The translations under genes and the position numbers were made by a program. A stretch of DNA of 64,000 nucleotides. It comes from Pseudoxanthomonas sp. GM95 (GTDB lineage Bacteria > Pseudomonadota > Gammaproteobacteria > Xanthomonadales > Xanthomonadaceae). The stretch covers positions 434,001 to 498,000 of the forward strand of contig NZ_FOAX01000003.1 of the NCBI RefSeq assembly GCF_900109775.1, written 5' to 3'. This document shows, piece after piece, positions 47,111 through 55,780 of the stretch. Under the pieces are notes generated by a model. That model saw only the letters and a program-made list of their open reading frames with translations, had not been told where the DNA came from and did not search any database. Each line of letters begins with the position of its first letter. Within the stretch, counting starts at the first letter, position 1.

Positions 47111-47443
47111 GGCATCGGAGACTCGACGCTGGCAGATCCAGCACGTTCATGCTGCGCGATGGCCCTGAGACCCGCAAGGGGCGCCGGTGCGAGGTCGCCC
47201 TGACGACGACCTCGCACGGGCGATCCGCGCCAGAAGCATGTGCATCTGCAACATCGCCGACCTCGTTGCGCCACGCATCACGCAGCGCCACAAAGCAGTT
47301 GCGGGGATCTTCGGCATCGGCAGATGACGAAATGGCAAGACAAGCTTGAAATCCGCATTTAGATCGTTCTAAATCCGACGCGAACTTGCGTCATCGGGTC
47401 CGCGCATACGGCGACGGACCATCGCATCCGAAAGGGGAGCACG
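47111..47443. other. divergent promoter region between lacI-type gene and GH92 genes
   Basis: A 333-nt gap holding the promoters of the repressor (minus) and of the GH92 genes (plus). The operator at 47357-47374 is in an A+T-rich stretch 70 nt before the GH92 start; GGGGAG is its ribosome-binding site. No gene is seen here. Confidence 0.6.
47357..47374. promoter_or_regulatory. probable LacI-family operator upstream of the GH92 genes
   Basis: ATTTAGATCGTTCTAAAT is a perfect palindrome with 7-bp arms around a 4-base centre. It sits where a repressor would block the GH92 promoter and is close in sequence to the site before the TonB receptor. Which protein binds it has been inferred from context. 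Confidence 0.7.
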
Positions 47444-49954
47444 ATGGAAGACAACACCCGCGCTGGCCGTATCCGGGCCACTGCCGCGTCGATGGAATAC
47501 CTTGCACCGCCCACGCGCGGCCCCTCCCGGCAGCGGCGCGTGGCGCTGGTGGCCTGGGCGCTGATGCTGGTCATGCCGGCCAGCGGCAGCTGGGCGCGCG
47601 GCGCCGGCGACAGCGACCTGCCTGCGCAGGTCAACACCTTCATCGGCACCCGCGACGAAGGCAACACGTTCCCCGGCGCGTCGGCGCCGTTCGGCATGAT
47701 CCAGGTCAGCCCGATCGGCTCGCACTACGCCGGCTGGCGCGATGGTGACGAGCGCATCCGTGGCTTCGGCCATTCGTTCCTGTCCGGCGCGGGCTGCTGG
47801 GAACAGGGCGGCCAGGTCTCGGTGCTGCCGGTGACCGGCACGATCGCGCCCGGCGGCGATTTCGATACGAGCAAGGTCGAGAGCTTCGACCAGCTCAAGT
47901 ACGGCGCGCGCTATGCGCAGGCCGAAGCCACCGGCCAGGCTGGCGATTACCGGGTCAAGCTGACCGACTACGGCGGCATCGCGGTGGAAACCACCGCGCT
48001 CACCCGCGCCTCGGCCGAGCGCTACACCTATCCGTCGTCGGCCAAGGAAGGCCACGTGCTGATCAACGTCGGCCAGGCCAACGAAAAGCACCGCGTCATC
48101 GGCAGCGAAGTGCGCGTGGTTGGCGATCGCGCGGTGGAAGGCAAGATCACCACGCAGAGCTTCTGCGGCGGGCACCAGTACGCGACCTGGTTCCGCATTG
48201 AATACGATCGCCCGTTCAAGGCCTTCGGCGTGTGGGGCCAGGCTGGCGGCACGCCCAACGCGCGCTACAGCATGGAGAGCGAGCACGATCCGCTCAACGG
48301 CGCGTGGGTGAGCTTCGACCTGTCCAAGGGCAAGGCCGTCACCGCGATCACCGCGATCTCGCACGTCGACCAGGAAGGCGCGCGCACCAACCTCAAGGCC
48401 GAGGGCATGCAGGGCGGCAAGCTGCGCACGCTTGACGCCATGCGCAAGGACGCCCGTGGCCTGTGGCAGCAGGCGTTGTCCAAAATCAAGGTCGATGGCG
48501 GCAGCGGCGACGAGCGCGCCGTGTTCTACACCGCGCTGTACCATGCACTGCTGCAGCCCACGACCGGCAACGATGCCGACGGCCGCTATCGCGGTTACGA
48601 CAACGCGCTGCATGAGGCCAAGGACTGGACCTACTACGAGTTCTTCTCGCTGTGGGACACCTACCGCTCGCAGAACCAGCTGCTGGCCTTGATCGAGCCG
48701 CAGCGCGCGCGCGATATCGGCCGCACGCTGCTGGCCATCGATGCGCAGGGCGGCTGGCTGCCGCGCTGGGGCTATGCCAACTTCGACGCCAACACGATGA
48801 CCGGCGACCCGGTGACGCCGTTCCTGGTCGACCTGTGGCGCTATGGCGCGTTGAAGGGCATGGAGCCGCAGGCCTGGGCCGCATTGCGCAAGAACGCCTG
48901 GGGCGTGCCGCCGCTGGCCTCGCAGCACCAGGGCCGCGCGGGCAACGTGAACTATCTGGCCAAGGGTTTCGTGTTCTTCGATCGGGCGTTCCCGGCCAAG
49001 GGCATGGACATCGATCCGCAGAATGGCGCCTCGGCGACGCTGGAATACGCGCTGGCCGATTGTTCGCTTGCCCTGATGGCCGGCGCGCTCGGCCACGCCG
49101 ACGATGCCACCGCCCTGCAGAAACGCGCGAGCAACTGGCGCAGCGAGTGGGACCCGGATCTGCACGAGGCCGAGTCGGGCTACAGCGGCTTCCCGCGGCC
49201 GCGGCTTGAGGACGGCAGCTGGTTCGTGCCGCCCAGCGGCACCTACAGCCCGCGCTCGCATTACGGCTTCCACGAAGGTACGGCGTGGCAGTACCAGTGG
49301 CTGGTGCCGCAGGACGTCGACGGCCTGGCCCAGGCGATGGGCGGACGCGAACAGATGGGCAAGCGCCTGGATGACTTCTTCGCCTACGACCTGCTCGTGG
49401 CCGATCCCAAGGGCGCCGCGCGCAAGGCCTGGGTCGGTGGTCCGTATTCCTATTACGGCCAGTACCGCTACAACCCGAACAACGAGCCGACCATGCACGT
49501 GCCGGCGCTGTACAGCCTGATCGGCCAACCGTGGAAGACCGCGACGGTGCTGTCGTCGGTGCAGACGCTGTTCACCAACGCCCCCAATGGCGTCACCGGC
49601 AACGATGACCTGGGCACGATGTCGGCGTTCTATCTGTTCAGCGCGTTGGGCATCTCGCCGCTGATGCCGGGCACCGGCACGCTGCTGCTGCATCCGCCGC
49701 GCTTCGCCAAGACCACCATCGCGCTGGACAACGAGCGCACGCTGGTGATCAAGGCCGATCCGTCCACCGATGGCACGCCGCGCTTCGTGCGCAGCGCGCG
49801 CTTCAACGGCAAGGCACAGGATGCGGTGTGGCTGGACGTGGACGCGCTGCAGCAGGGCGGCACGCTGGAATTCGCACTGGCTGCGCAGCCAGACCAGCAG
49901 GGCTGGGGCACACATGCGGGTGACCTGCCTGCGTCGGCCTGCCCGGTGAAGTGA
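47444..49954 (+). CDS. GH92 alpha-mannosidase-type enzyme, secreted
   Basis: An 836-residue protein with a hydrophobic leader (VALVAWALMLVMPASGSWA). The mature part opens with the GH92 signature VNTFIGTRDEGNTFPGASAPFG. Further on are FHEGTAWQYQWLVPQDVDGL, with the probable catalytic Glu, and GNDDLGTMSAFYLFSALGI, with the catalytic Asp pair. GH92 enzymes are calcium-dependent exo-alpha-mannosidases that trim high-mannose glycans. GGGGAG sits 5 nt upstream of the ATG. It follows the LacI operator and is followed by a second GH92. Confidence 0.93.
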   Translation: MEDNTRAGRIRATAASMEYLAPPTRGPSRQRRVALVAWALMLVMPASGSWARGAGDSDLPAQVNTFIGTRDEGNTFPGASAPFGMIQVSPIGSHYAGWRDGDERIRGFGHSFLSGAGCWEQGGQVSVLPVTGTIAPGGDFDTSKVESFDQLKYGARYAQAEATGQAGDYRVKLTDYGGIAVETTALTRASAERYTYPSSAKEGHVLINVGQANEKHRVIGSEVRVVGDRAVEGKITTQSFCGGHQYATWFRIEYDRPFKAFGVWGQAGGTPNARYSMESEHDPLNGAWVSFDLSKGKAVTAITAISHVDQEGARTNLKAEGMQGGKLRTLDAMRKDARGLWQQALSKIKVDGGSGDERAVFYTALYHALLQPTTGNDADGRYRGYDNALHEAKDWTYYEFFSLWDTYRSQNQLLALIEPQRARDIGRTLLAIDAQGGWLPRWGYANFDANTMTGDPVTPFLVDLWRYGALKGMEPQAWAALRKNAWGVPPLASQHQGRAGNVNYLAKGFVFFDRAFPAKGMDIDPQNGASATLEYALADCSLALMAGALGHADDATALQKRASNWRSEWDPDLHEAESGYSGFPRPRLEDGSWFVPPSGTYSPRSHYGFHEGTAWQYQWLVPQDVDGLAQAMGGREQMGKRLDDFFAYDLLVADPKGAARKAWVGGPYSYYGQYRYNPNNEPTMHVPALYSLIGQPWKTATVLSSVQTLFTNAPNGVTGNDDLGTMSAFYLFSALGISPLMPGTGTLLLHPPRFAKTTIALDNERTLVIKADPSTDGTPRFVRSARFNGKAQDAVWLDVDALQQGGTLEFALAAQPDQQGWGTHAGDLPASACPVK

Positions 49955-49956
49955 TC

Positions 49957-49986
49957 AACGTGCGGCGGTGCACGCCGCCGCACGTT
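49957..49986. other. strong hairpin between the two GH92 genes
   Basis: AACGTGCGGCGG (49957-49968) and CCGCCGCACGTT (49975-49986) form a perfect 12-bp stem with a 6-nt loop, 3 nt past the first GH92 stop. No T-run follows. It may act as a partial terminator or protect the upstream message. Confidence 0.55.
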
Positions 49987-50123
49987 CCGTAGGTACTGAA
50001 ATCTCCGCAGCACGCTGTTGCCCGTCACGCGCCTCGCGCCGCGTGGCGTGCCGCTTGAGCTGATCCGCAGGCGCGATGAGCTGGATGCACGGGCACTGAT
50101 GCGCGCGTGCAGAGGAGTTGCCC

Positions 50124-52517
50124 GTGAATCTGCCTCCCTCACGTCGCGGCCTGGCCGCGTGCCTTCGCCGCCGCGCTTCCAGCACTTCGGCCTTCGTGCT
50201 GACGATGGCGTTGCTCGCCTCGCCCTGCATGTTGCACGCGCAGGACGCACCTTCAGCAGGGTCGAAGCGACAAAGCATCGATGAAGCCGATCCGCTGGTC
50301 GGCACCGCGCCACTGGATCGCCCCGACCTGATCGGCAATGCACCGCCTGCCGGTGAGCCGCTGTATTCGGGCATCACCTCGCCCGGCGCGCGGCTGCCGC
50401 ATCGCGCGACCGAAGCCGCACCGGTCAACGTCAATCTGGAACTGAGCTATCCCACCGGCGTGCCTGCGCCGTACCACTATCCCAACCCGACGATGTTCAC
50501 CTTCACCGGCGGCGGCGGGCCGTCGTACGGCGGCAATGCCGAGCCGATGATCATGCCCGTGGTCGGCGACTGGACCGTGCCGCCGGCCTATACCGCCGCC
50601 TATTACGACAAGCAGCGCGAACACGCCTCGCCCGGGTACTACACGGCTTACCTGGACACCTTCCACACGCAGGTGGAACTCACGGCGACCGGCAATACCA
50701 GCCTGATGCGCTTCACCTATCCGCAGAGCCAGCGCGCGAACGTGATCGTCAACCTGCGCCGCACCGGCGGCGAGGTTGAGGTCGTTGGCGATCGCACCTT
50801 GCGCGGCGTGTCCGCGCGCGAGGGCGAACGCGTACGGCCGGAAGGTAAATACTTCGTCGCCGAATTCTCAAAGCCGTTCGCCAGCTTCGGCACCTTCCAT
50901 GCCGATACCACGCATCCAGGTTGGGGCATCGGCGACAAGGACGTCCGGCCCGACCAGCGCGCGGCACAGGGTGCTTATGCCGGCGCGTATGTCACCTTCG
51001 CCACGACGGCCAACGAGCAGGTGCTGGTGAAGGTCGCGCACGGCCACAGCTATGCCGAAGCCGAGCGGCGCCTGCAGGAAGAAAATCCCGGCTGGGATTT
51101 CGAACGCGTGCATGCACAGGCGCGCGCGGCGTGGGCCAGGCTGTTCGATCGCGTGCAGGTCGAAGGTGGCACGCCGCAGCAGCGCCGGATGTTCTATTCC
51201 ACGCTGTTCCAGTCCTTCGCCAGCCCGCGCCTGGTCGCGCGCAAGGGCGAGCGCTTCACGGATGCGGCCGGCAAGGTGCAGGTGGCCACGCATGATCGCT
51301 ATGGGCCGGTGCCGTTCTGGGATACCGGGCGCAACCAGATCGTCCTGATGATGCTGCTGGAACCGGACGTGGTGCAGGACGTGATGCGCTCGGAGCTGGA
51401 GATGGCACAGGAGCGCGGCTACATGAACACCTCCTTCCACGGCGACCATGCGGTGCTGTTGTTCGATGGGGCGTGGCAGCGCGGCATCCCGTTCGACTAC
51501 AAAGCGGCCTACGCCTATCTGCGCAAGAACGCGACCGATCCCAAAGGCCCGCGCGACTATCTGGCCGAATACGACACGCAGGGCTGGATCGCCGACCTCG
51601 TGCCCGAGGGCAATCCCAGCCCGCCGTACGCCGGCGGCAAGGCCGGCGCGGCGACCACGCTGGAATACGCCTGGGACGATCACGCGCTGGCCGATGTCGC
51701 CACGCGCGTGGGCCATCCGGACGACGCGCAACGTTTCATCAAGCGCGCCGCCAACTATCGCCATGTGTTCGATCCCTCGACCGGCTTCATGCGCGGCAGG
51801 ACGGCGGACGGGGCATGGATCTCACCGTTCGATCCGGGCGAGCCGTACTACAACTTCATGATGAAGGAGGCCTCGGGCTGGTCGACGCTGTGGCTGGTGC
51901 CGCATGACGTGCAGGGCCTGATCGGGCTGCTGGGCGGGCGCGACGCCTTCAACGCCAAGCTCGATGCGTTCTTCGCCACGCCGTACGCGCCGAAAGGCAT
52001 CTGCCGCGACTGCACCGGCCTGATCGGGCAGTACGTGCACGGCAACCAGCCCGACCAGCACGCGCCCTACCTGTATGCGTGGAGCGGCCAGCCGTGGAAA
52101 ACGCAAACCCTGGTGCGCCGCATCCTCGCCGACATGTACGGCAGCGATGCCAGCGGCAATGGCTATGCGGGCATGGACGACCAGGGCGCGACTTCGTCCT
52201 GGTACGTGCTCAGCGCGATGGGCTTCTATCCGGTCGATCCGGCCAGCGGCGTCTACATCCTGGGCAGCCCGCTCTTCGACGACGTCCGCCTGCGCATGGG
52301 CAACGGCAAGACGCTGCGCCTGGTCGCGCGCCACAACAGCGAGGCGAACCGTTACATCCAGTCGGCCACGCTCAACGGCAAGCCGTGGACCCGGCCGTGG
52401 TTCTCGCATGCGGACATCGCCCAAGGCGGCACCTTCGAGTTCGTGATGGGTCCACAGCCCAATCCGGCCTGGGGCGCGGCGCCGCAGGACGCGCCGCCAT
52501 CGATGTCCAAGCAGTGA
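50124..52517 (+). CDS. second GH92-family glycosidase, divergent
   Basis: A 797-residue secreted protein (leader around FVLTMALLASPCMLHAQ). It belongs to GH92 by the two-part layout, by RMFYSTLFQSFASPR, WDTGRNQIVLMML, SFHGDHAVLLFDGAWQRG and by GMDDQGATSSWYVLSAMGFYPV, which keeps the Asp pair. The N-terminal motif is atypical (DPLVGTAPLDRPDLIG), and the usual HEGxAWQY is replaced by KEASGWSTLW. It may therefore act on a different linkage or aglycone. GAGGAG sits 6 nt before the GTG at 50124, which is preferred to a TTG at 50118. Confidence 0.87.
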   Translation: MNLPPSRRGLAACLRRRASSTSAFVLTMALLASPCMLHAQDAPSAGSKRQSIDEADPLVGTAPLDRPDLIGNAPPAGEPLYSGITSPGARLPHRATEAAPVNVNLELSYPTGVPAPYHYPNPTMFTFTGGGGPSYGGNAEPMIMPVVGDWTVPPAYTAAYYDKQREHASPGYYTAYLDTFHTQVELTATGNTSLMRFTYPQSQRANVIVNLRRTGGEVEVVGDRTLRGVSAREGERVRPEGKYFVAEFSKPFASFGTFHADTTHPGWGIGDKDVRPDQRAAQGAYAGAYVTFATTANEQVLVKVAHGHSYAEAERRLQEENPGWDFERVHAQARAAWARLFDRVQVEGGTPQQRRMFYSTLFQSFASPRLVARKGERFTDAAGKVQVATHDRYGPVPFWDTGRNQIVLMMLLEPDVVQDVMRSELEMAQERGYMNTSFHGDHAVLLFDGAWQRGIPFDYKAAYAYLRKNATDPKGPRDYLAEYDTQGWIADLVPEGNPSPPYAGGKAGAATTLEYAWDDHALADVATRVGHPDDAQRFIKRAANYRHVFDPSTGFMRGRTADGAWISPFDPGEPYYNFMMKEASGWSTLWLVPHDVQGLIGLLGGRDAFNAKLDAFFATPYAPKGICRDCTGLIGQYVHGNQPDQHAPYLYAWSGQPWKTQTLVRRILADMYGSDASGNGYAGMDDQGATSSWYVLSAMGFYPVDPASGVYILGSPLFDDVRLRMGNGKTLRLVARHNSEANRYIQSATLNGKPWTRPWFSHADIAQGGTFEFVMGPQPNPAWGAAPQDAPPSMSKQ

Positions 52518-52667
52518 GCCCGGCCGCCGGCACGCAACACCGAGCGCGTCCGGCCTCGATGACCTGATCGCCGGCCGCTTCAGGCGCTCGAAGCCAAGGA
52601 CCACCGCTGGCGAGATTTCGCCATCGATTCGATAGCATGTTCATTAGTAGGCAGACATCATGTGCCG

Positions 52668-53108
52668 ATGTCCGACGCCGACCACCAGCGCTTCCTCCTG
52701 TCCTCCGGGCTGATCCTGGCCGGGCGGCAGTGGCAGAAGGTGGTCGACAACGCGCTGGCGGGCCAGGGCATCAGCAATGCCATGACCACGCCGCTGCTGA
52801 TGATCGGTCGCTCCGGTGGCGGCATCCGGCAGGTCGAGCTGGCCCAGCTGATCGGGGTCGAAGGCCCCTCGCTGGTGCGCATCCTGGACAAGCTGGCCGC
52901 GGCCGGCCTGGTCCGCCGCGAATGCGACGCCAATGACCGCCGCGCCAACCTGCTCTGGCTCACCGACGAAGGCCAGGCGCTGCTCAAGCAGCTCGAAGCC
53001 CAGCTGATCGAACTGCGCCAGCAGACCTTCGGCGCGCTGTCGGCGCAGGACATGGACACCGTGCTGCGCCTGTACCGGATCGTGGAAGAGGCCGCCAAAG
53101 CCCCCTGA
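52668..53108 (+). CDS. MarR-family transcriptional regulator of the efflux operon
   Basis: A 146-residue winged-helix protein: GGIRQVELAQLIGVEGPSLVRILDKLAAAGLVRRECDAND is typical MarR DNA-binding and wing sequence. It starts at ATG 52668 (a GTG two codons upstream is possible). It is the first gene of a run with DUF1656, HlyD, outer-membrane and FUSC genes in the same direction, so it probably represses that set in response to an aromatic acid. Close to regulators of AaeXAB-like pumps. Confidence 0.9.
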   Translation: MSDADHQRFLLSSGLILAGRQWQKVVDNALAGQGISNAMTTPLLMIGRSGGGIRQVELAQLIGVEGPSLVRILDKLAAAGLVRRECDANDRRANLLWLTDEGQALLKQLEAQLIELRQQTFGALSAQDMDTVLRLYRIVEEAAKAP

Positions 53109-53192
53109 TCCCGCCGTCGTCCCGCTGTGCCGCATCGCCTGCCGATGCGGGTGTCGCCCCCTCTCCCCTGCTTCCAAAGTCCTGACCCTCCC

Positions 53193-53402
53193 ATGCCCGG
53201 AGAATTCACCGTCTACGGCGTCTTTGTCCCGACGCTGCTGGCCCTGATGACGTTGGCGTACCTGCTCAAGGGCGGCGTGCGTTTCGTCCTGCAGCGCCTG
53301 GGTGCCTACCACCACATCTGGCATCCCTCGCTGTTCAACTTCGCCGTGTTCCTCATCCTCCTCGACGGCCTGTACCGGCTGCTGCACTGGATTTCCCCAT
53401 GA
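53193..53402 (+). CDS. DUF1656 small membrane protein (AaeX-like)
   Basis: A 69-residue two-span membrane protein starting MPGEFTVYGVFVPTLLALM and ending LFNFAVFLILLDGLYRLL. This is the DUF1656 protein that accompanies FUSC-type pumps, like AaeX. It overlaps the HlyD gene by 4 nt (ATGA) and so is coupled to it. Its role in the pump is not known. Confidence 0.9.
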   Translation: MPGEFTVYGVFVPTLLALMTLAYLLKGGVRFVLQRLGAYHHIWHPSLFNFAVFLILLDGLYRLLHWISP

Positions 53403-54322
53403 AACACCCTTTTGCCCGGGCCAAACCCGTCATGATCACCGTGCTTGCGCTGGCCGTGGCCGCCCTGGCCGTCCACCACCTGTGGGGTTACTACATGGAA
53501 GCGCCGTGGACGCGCGATGCCCACGTCAACGCCGACATCGTCCAGGTCGCGCCCGATGTCTCGGGCCTGGTCACCGACGTGCAGGTCGCCGACAACGCCA
53601 CGGTGAAGCAGGGCCAGCTGCTGTTCGTGGTCGATCGCGCCCGCTACGAGATCGCGCTGGAGCAGGCCCAGGCCGCGCAGGCCCAGGCGCAGGCCGTGGT
53701 GGCCCAGCTCAAGCGCGAGGTCGCCCGCGACCACGGCGTGCGCGACTTGGTCTCCGCCGAGGAAATCGAGGAACGCCGCTCCAACCTGGACAAGGCCCTG
53801 GCCGCGGTGGCCACCACCCAGGCCGGCGTCGACCTGGCCCAGCTCAACCTGGCCCGCACCGAAGTGCACAGCCCGGTCGATGGCCGCCTGACCGATCGCA
53901 CCGTGCGCCGTGGCGATTACGTCACCGCGGGCAAGCCGGTGTTCGCCGTGCTCGATACCGCCTCGCTGCGCATCGACGGCTACTTCGAGGAAACCCGCCT
54001 GCACCGCATCGCCGCCGGCCAGCCGGTGGAAGTGCGGATCATGGGCGACGGCCGCACCCTGCACGGCCGCGTGCTGAGCATCGCCGCCGGCATCGAGGAC
54101 CGTTACCGCAGCCAGGGCGCGAGCATGCTGCCCAACGTCAACCCGGCCTTCGACTGGGTGCGCCTGGCCCAGCGCATCCCGGTGCGGGTGAGCGTGGACG
54201 ATGCGCCGGCCGACCTGCAGCTGGTGGTCGGCCGCACCGCCACGGTCAACGTGCTGCCGCCGGACGCCAAGACCGACGCCACGCCAGTGGCCGCCGACAA
54301 CACCGCCAAGCCGCAGTCATGA
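53399..54322 (+). CDS. HlyD-family periplasmic adaptor of the efflux pump (AaeA-like)
   Basis: A 307-residue protein with one N-terminal membrane anchor (VMITVLALAVAALAVHHLWG), a barrel-sandwich domain (VNADIVQVAPDVSGLVTDVQV and ARTEVHSPVDGRLTDRTVRRG), an alpha-hairpin with AQAAQAQAQAVVAQLKRE and a beta-barrel domain. It bridges the inner-membrane FUSC pump and the outer-membrane channel. It overlaps both neighbouring genes by 4 nt. Confidence 0.93.
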   Translation: MKHPFARAKPVMITVLALAVAALAVHHLWGYYMEAPWTRDAHVNADIVQVAPDVSGLVTDVQVADNATVKQGQLLFVVDRARYEIALEQAQAAQAQAQAVVAQLKREVARDHGVRDLVSAEEIEERRSNLDKALAAVATTQAGVDLAQLNLARTEVHSPVDGRLTDRTVRRGDYVTAGKPVFAVLDTASLRIDGYFEETRLHRIAAGQPVEVRIMGDGRTLHGRVLSIAAGIEDRYRSQGASMLPNVNPAFDWVRLAQRIPVRVSVDDAPADLQLVVGRTATVNVLPPDAKTDATPVAADNTAKPQS

Positions 54323-55761
54323 GCCGCACCCGCCTTGTCCTGGGCCTGGCGGCGCTGACCAGCGCGCTGGCCGCCTGCACCACCGTCGGACCGAACTATG
54401 CGCTGCCGGCCGACTCGCGCTACGCGCAGCTGCAGGCGCAGCCGCTGACGCTGGACACCGGCGATTCGACCGCGCTGGACAACACCGACGCGGCCGTCGA
54501 TGCGTGGTGGAAGCTCTACGACGATCCGGTGCTCGACAGCCTGGTCCAGCAGGCGCTGGACAACAGCATCGCCCTGCGCGTGGCCAGCGGCCGCCTGGCC
54601 AAGGCCAGCGCCATGTACCAACAGACCGCGGCCGCCGGTGGCTTCGACTTCGGCGCCGAAGCCGGCGTACAGCGCGCGCAGGTCTCGGCCGAGTCGTTCC
54701 TGCAGGAAGAAAAGCTCCCGGTCTTCAACCTGGCCAGCGGCGGGTTTTCCGCCTCCTACCAGACCGACCTGTTCGGCAAGCTGCGCCGCGCGACCGAGGC
54801 CGCCCAGGCCAGCGCCGAATCGGTGATGGCCGCGCGCGACCTGGCCCGCATCAGCGTGGTCGCCCAGGTCGTGGGCAGCTACGTGGAAACCTGCCATCTC
54901 AACCACGAGCTGCACATCGCCGAACACTCCATCGACCTGCAGCAGCGCACCCATGACCTGGCCCAGCGCATGTTCAAGGCCGGGCGCGGCACCAGCAGCA
55001 CGGTCGATCGCGCCGGCGCGCAGCTGGCCACGCAGCAGGCGGCGCTGCCGCCGCTGCGTGCGCGCAAGCTCGCCGCCGAATACGAACTGGCCGAGCTGCT
55101 CGGCCGCACGCCCGATCAGATTCCAGACGGCGTGGACCAATGCGCCGATGCGCCGGAACTGGCGCGCGCGATCCCGGTCGGCGATGGCGGCGCGCTGCTG
55201 CGCCGTCGCCCCGACGTGCGCCGCGCCGAACGCGAGCTGCACGCGGCCACGGCCGAGATCGGCGTGGCCACCGCCGAGCTGTACCCGGACATCACAATCG
55301 GCGCCTCGGTCGGCGCCGCCGGCCTGCTGGACGACTTCGGCAAGCCGGCCACGCAGGAATGGTCGATCGGCCCGGCCATCCACTGGTCGATCCCCGGCGA
55401 CGGTGCCAAGGCGCGCGTGGAAGTGGCCAAGGCCGGCCAGCAGCTGGCCTTGGCCGAGTTCGACGAAGTGGTGCTCAACGCCCTGCGCGAAACCCAGACC
55501 GCTTTGAGCCGCTACGTGCAGGACCTGCAGCGCGTGCAGTCCCTGCAGTCGGCACTGACCCTGGCCCAGCGCGCGGCCGACGAAGACCGCCGCCTGTACC
55601 AGGCCGGGCGTCGTCCGTACCTGGCCAGCCTGGACGCCGACCGCACCCGCGTGGCCAGCGAGACCGCACTGGCCGATGCGCAGGCGCAGGTATCGCAGGA
55701 CCAGATCCGCCTGTTCCTGGCGCTGGGCGGCGGCTGGCAACAGGCCACGGCCACGCCGTGA
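54319..55761 (+). CDS. outer-membrane efflux channel lipoprotein (NodT family)
   Basis: A 480-residue TolC-like protein with a lipoprotein signal (SALAACTTVGPNYALP, Cys20). It has two repeated halves rich in long helices and the family motifs VDAWWKLYDDPVLDSLV and RRRPDVRRAERELHAATAEIGVATAELYP. It forms the outer-membrane exit of a tripartite pump. The start overlaps the HlyD stop (ATGA). FUSC pump gene follows 19 nt on. Confidence 0.94.
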   Translation: MSRTRLVLGLAALTSALAACTTVGPNYALPADSRYAQLQAQPLTLDTGDSTALDNTDAAVDAWWKLYDDPVLDSLVQQALDNSIALRVASGRLAKASAMYQQTAAAGGFDFGAEAGVQRAQVSAESFLQEEKLPVFNLASGGFSASYQTDLFGKLRRATEAAQASAESVMAARDLARISVVAQVVGSYVETCHLNHELHIAEHSIDLQQRTHDLAQRMFKAGRGTSSTVDRAGAQLATQQAALPPLRARKLAAEYELAELLGRTPDQIPDGVDQCADAPELARAIPVGDGGALLRRRPDVRRAERELHAATAEIGVATAELYPDITIGASVGAAGLLDDFGKPATQEWSIGPAIHWSIPGDGAKARVEVAKAGQQLALAEFDEVVLNALRETQTALSRYVQDLQRVQSLQSALTLAQRAADEDRRLYQAGRRPYLASLDADRTRVASETALADAQAQVSQDQIRLFLALGGGWQQATATP

Positions 55762-55780
55762 ACCACGCCAGGGCCTGCGC

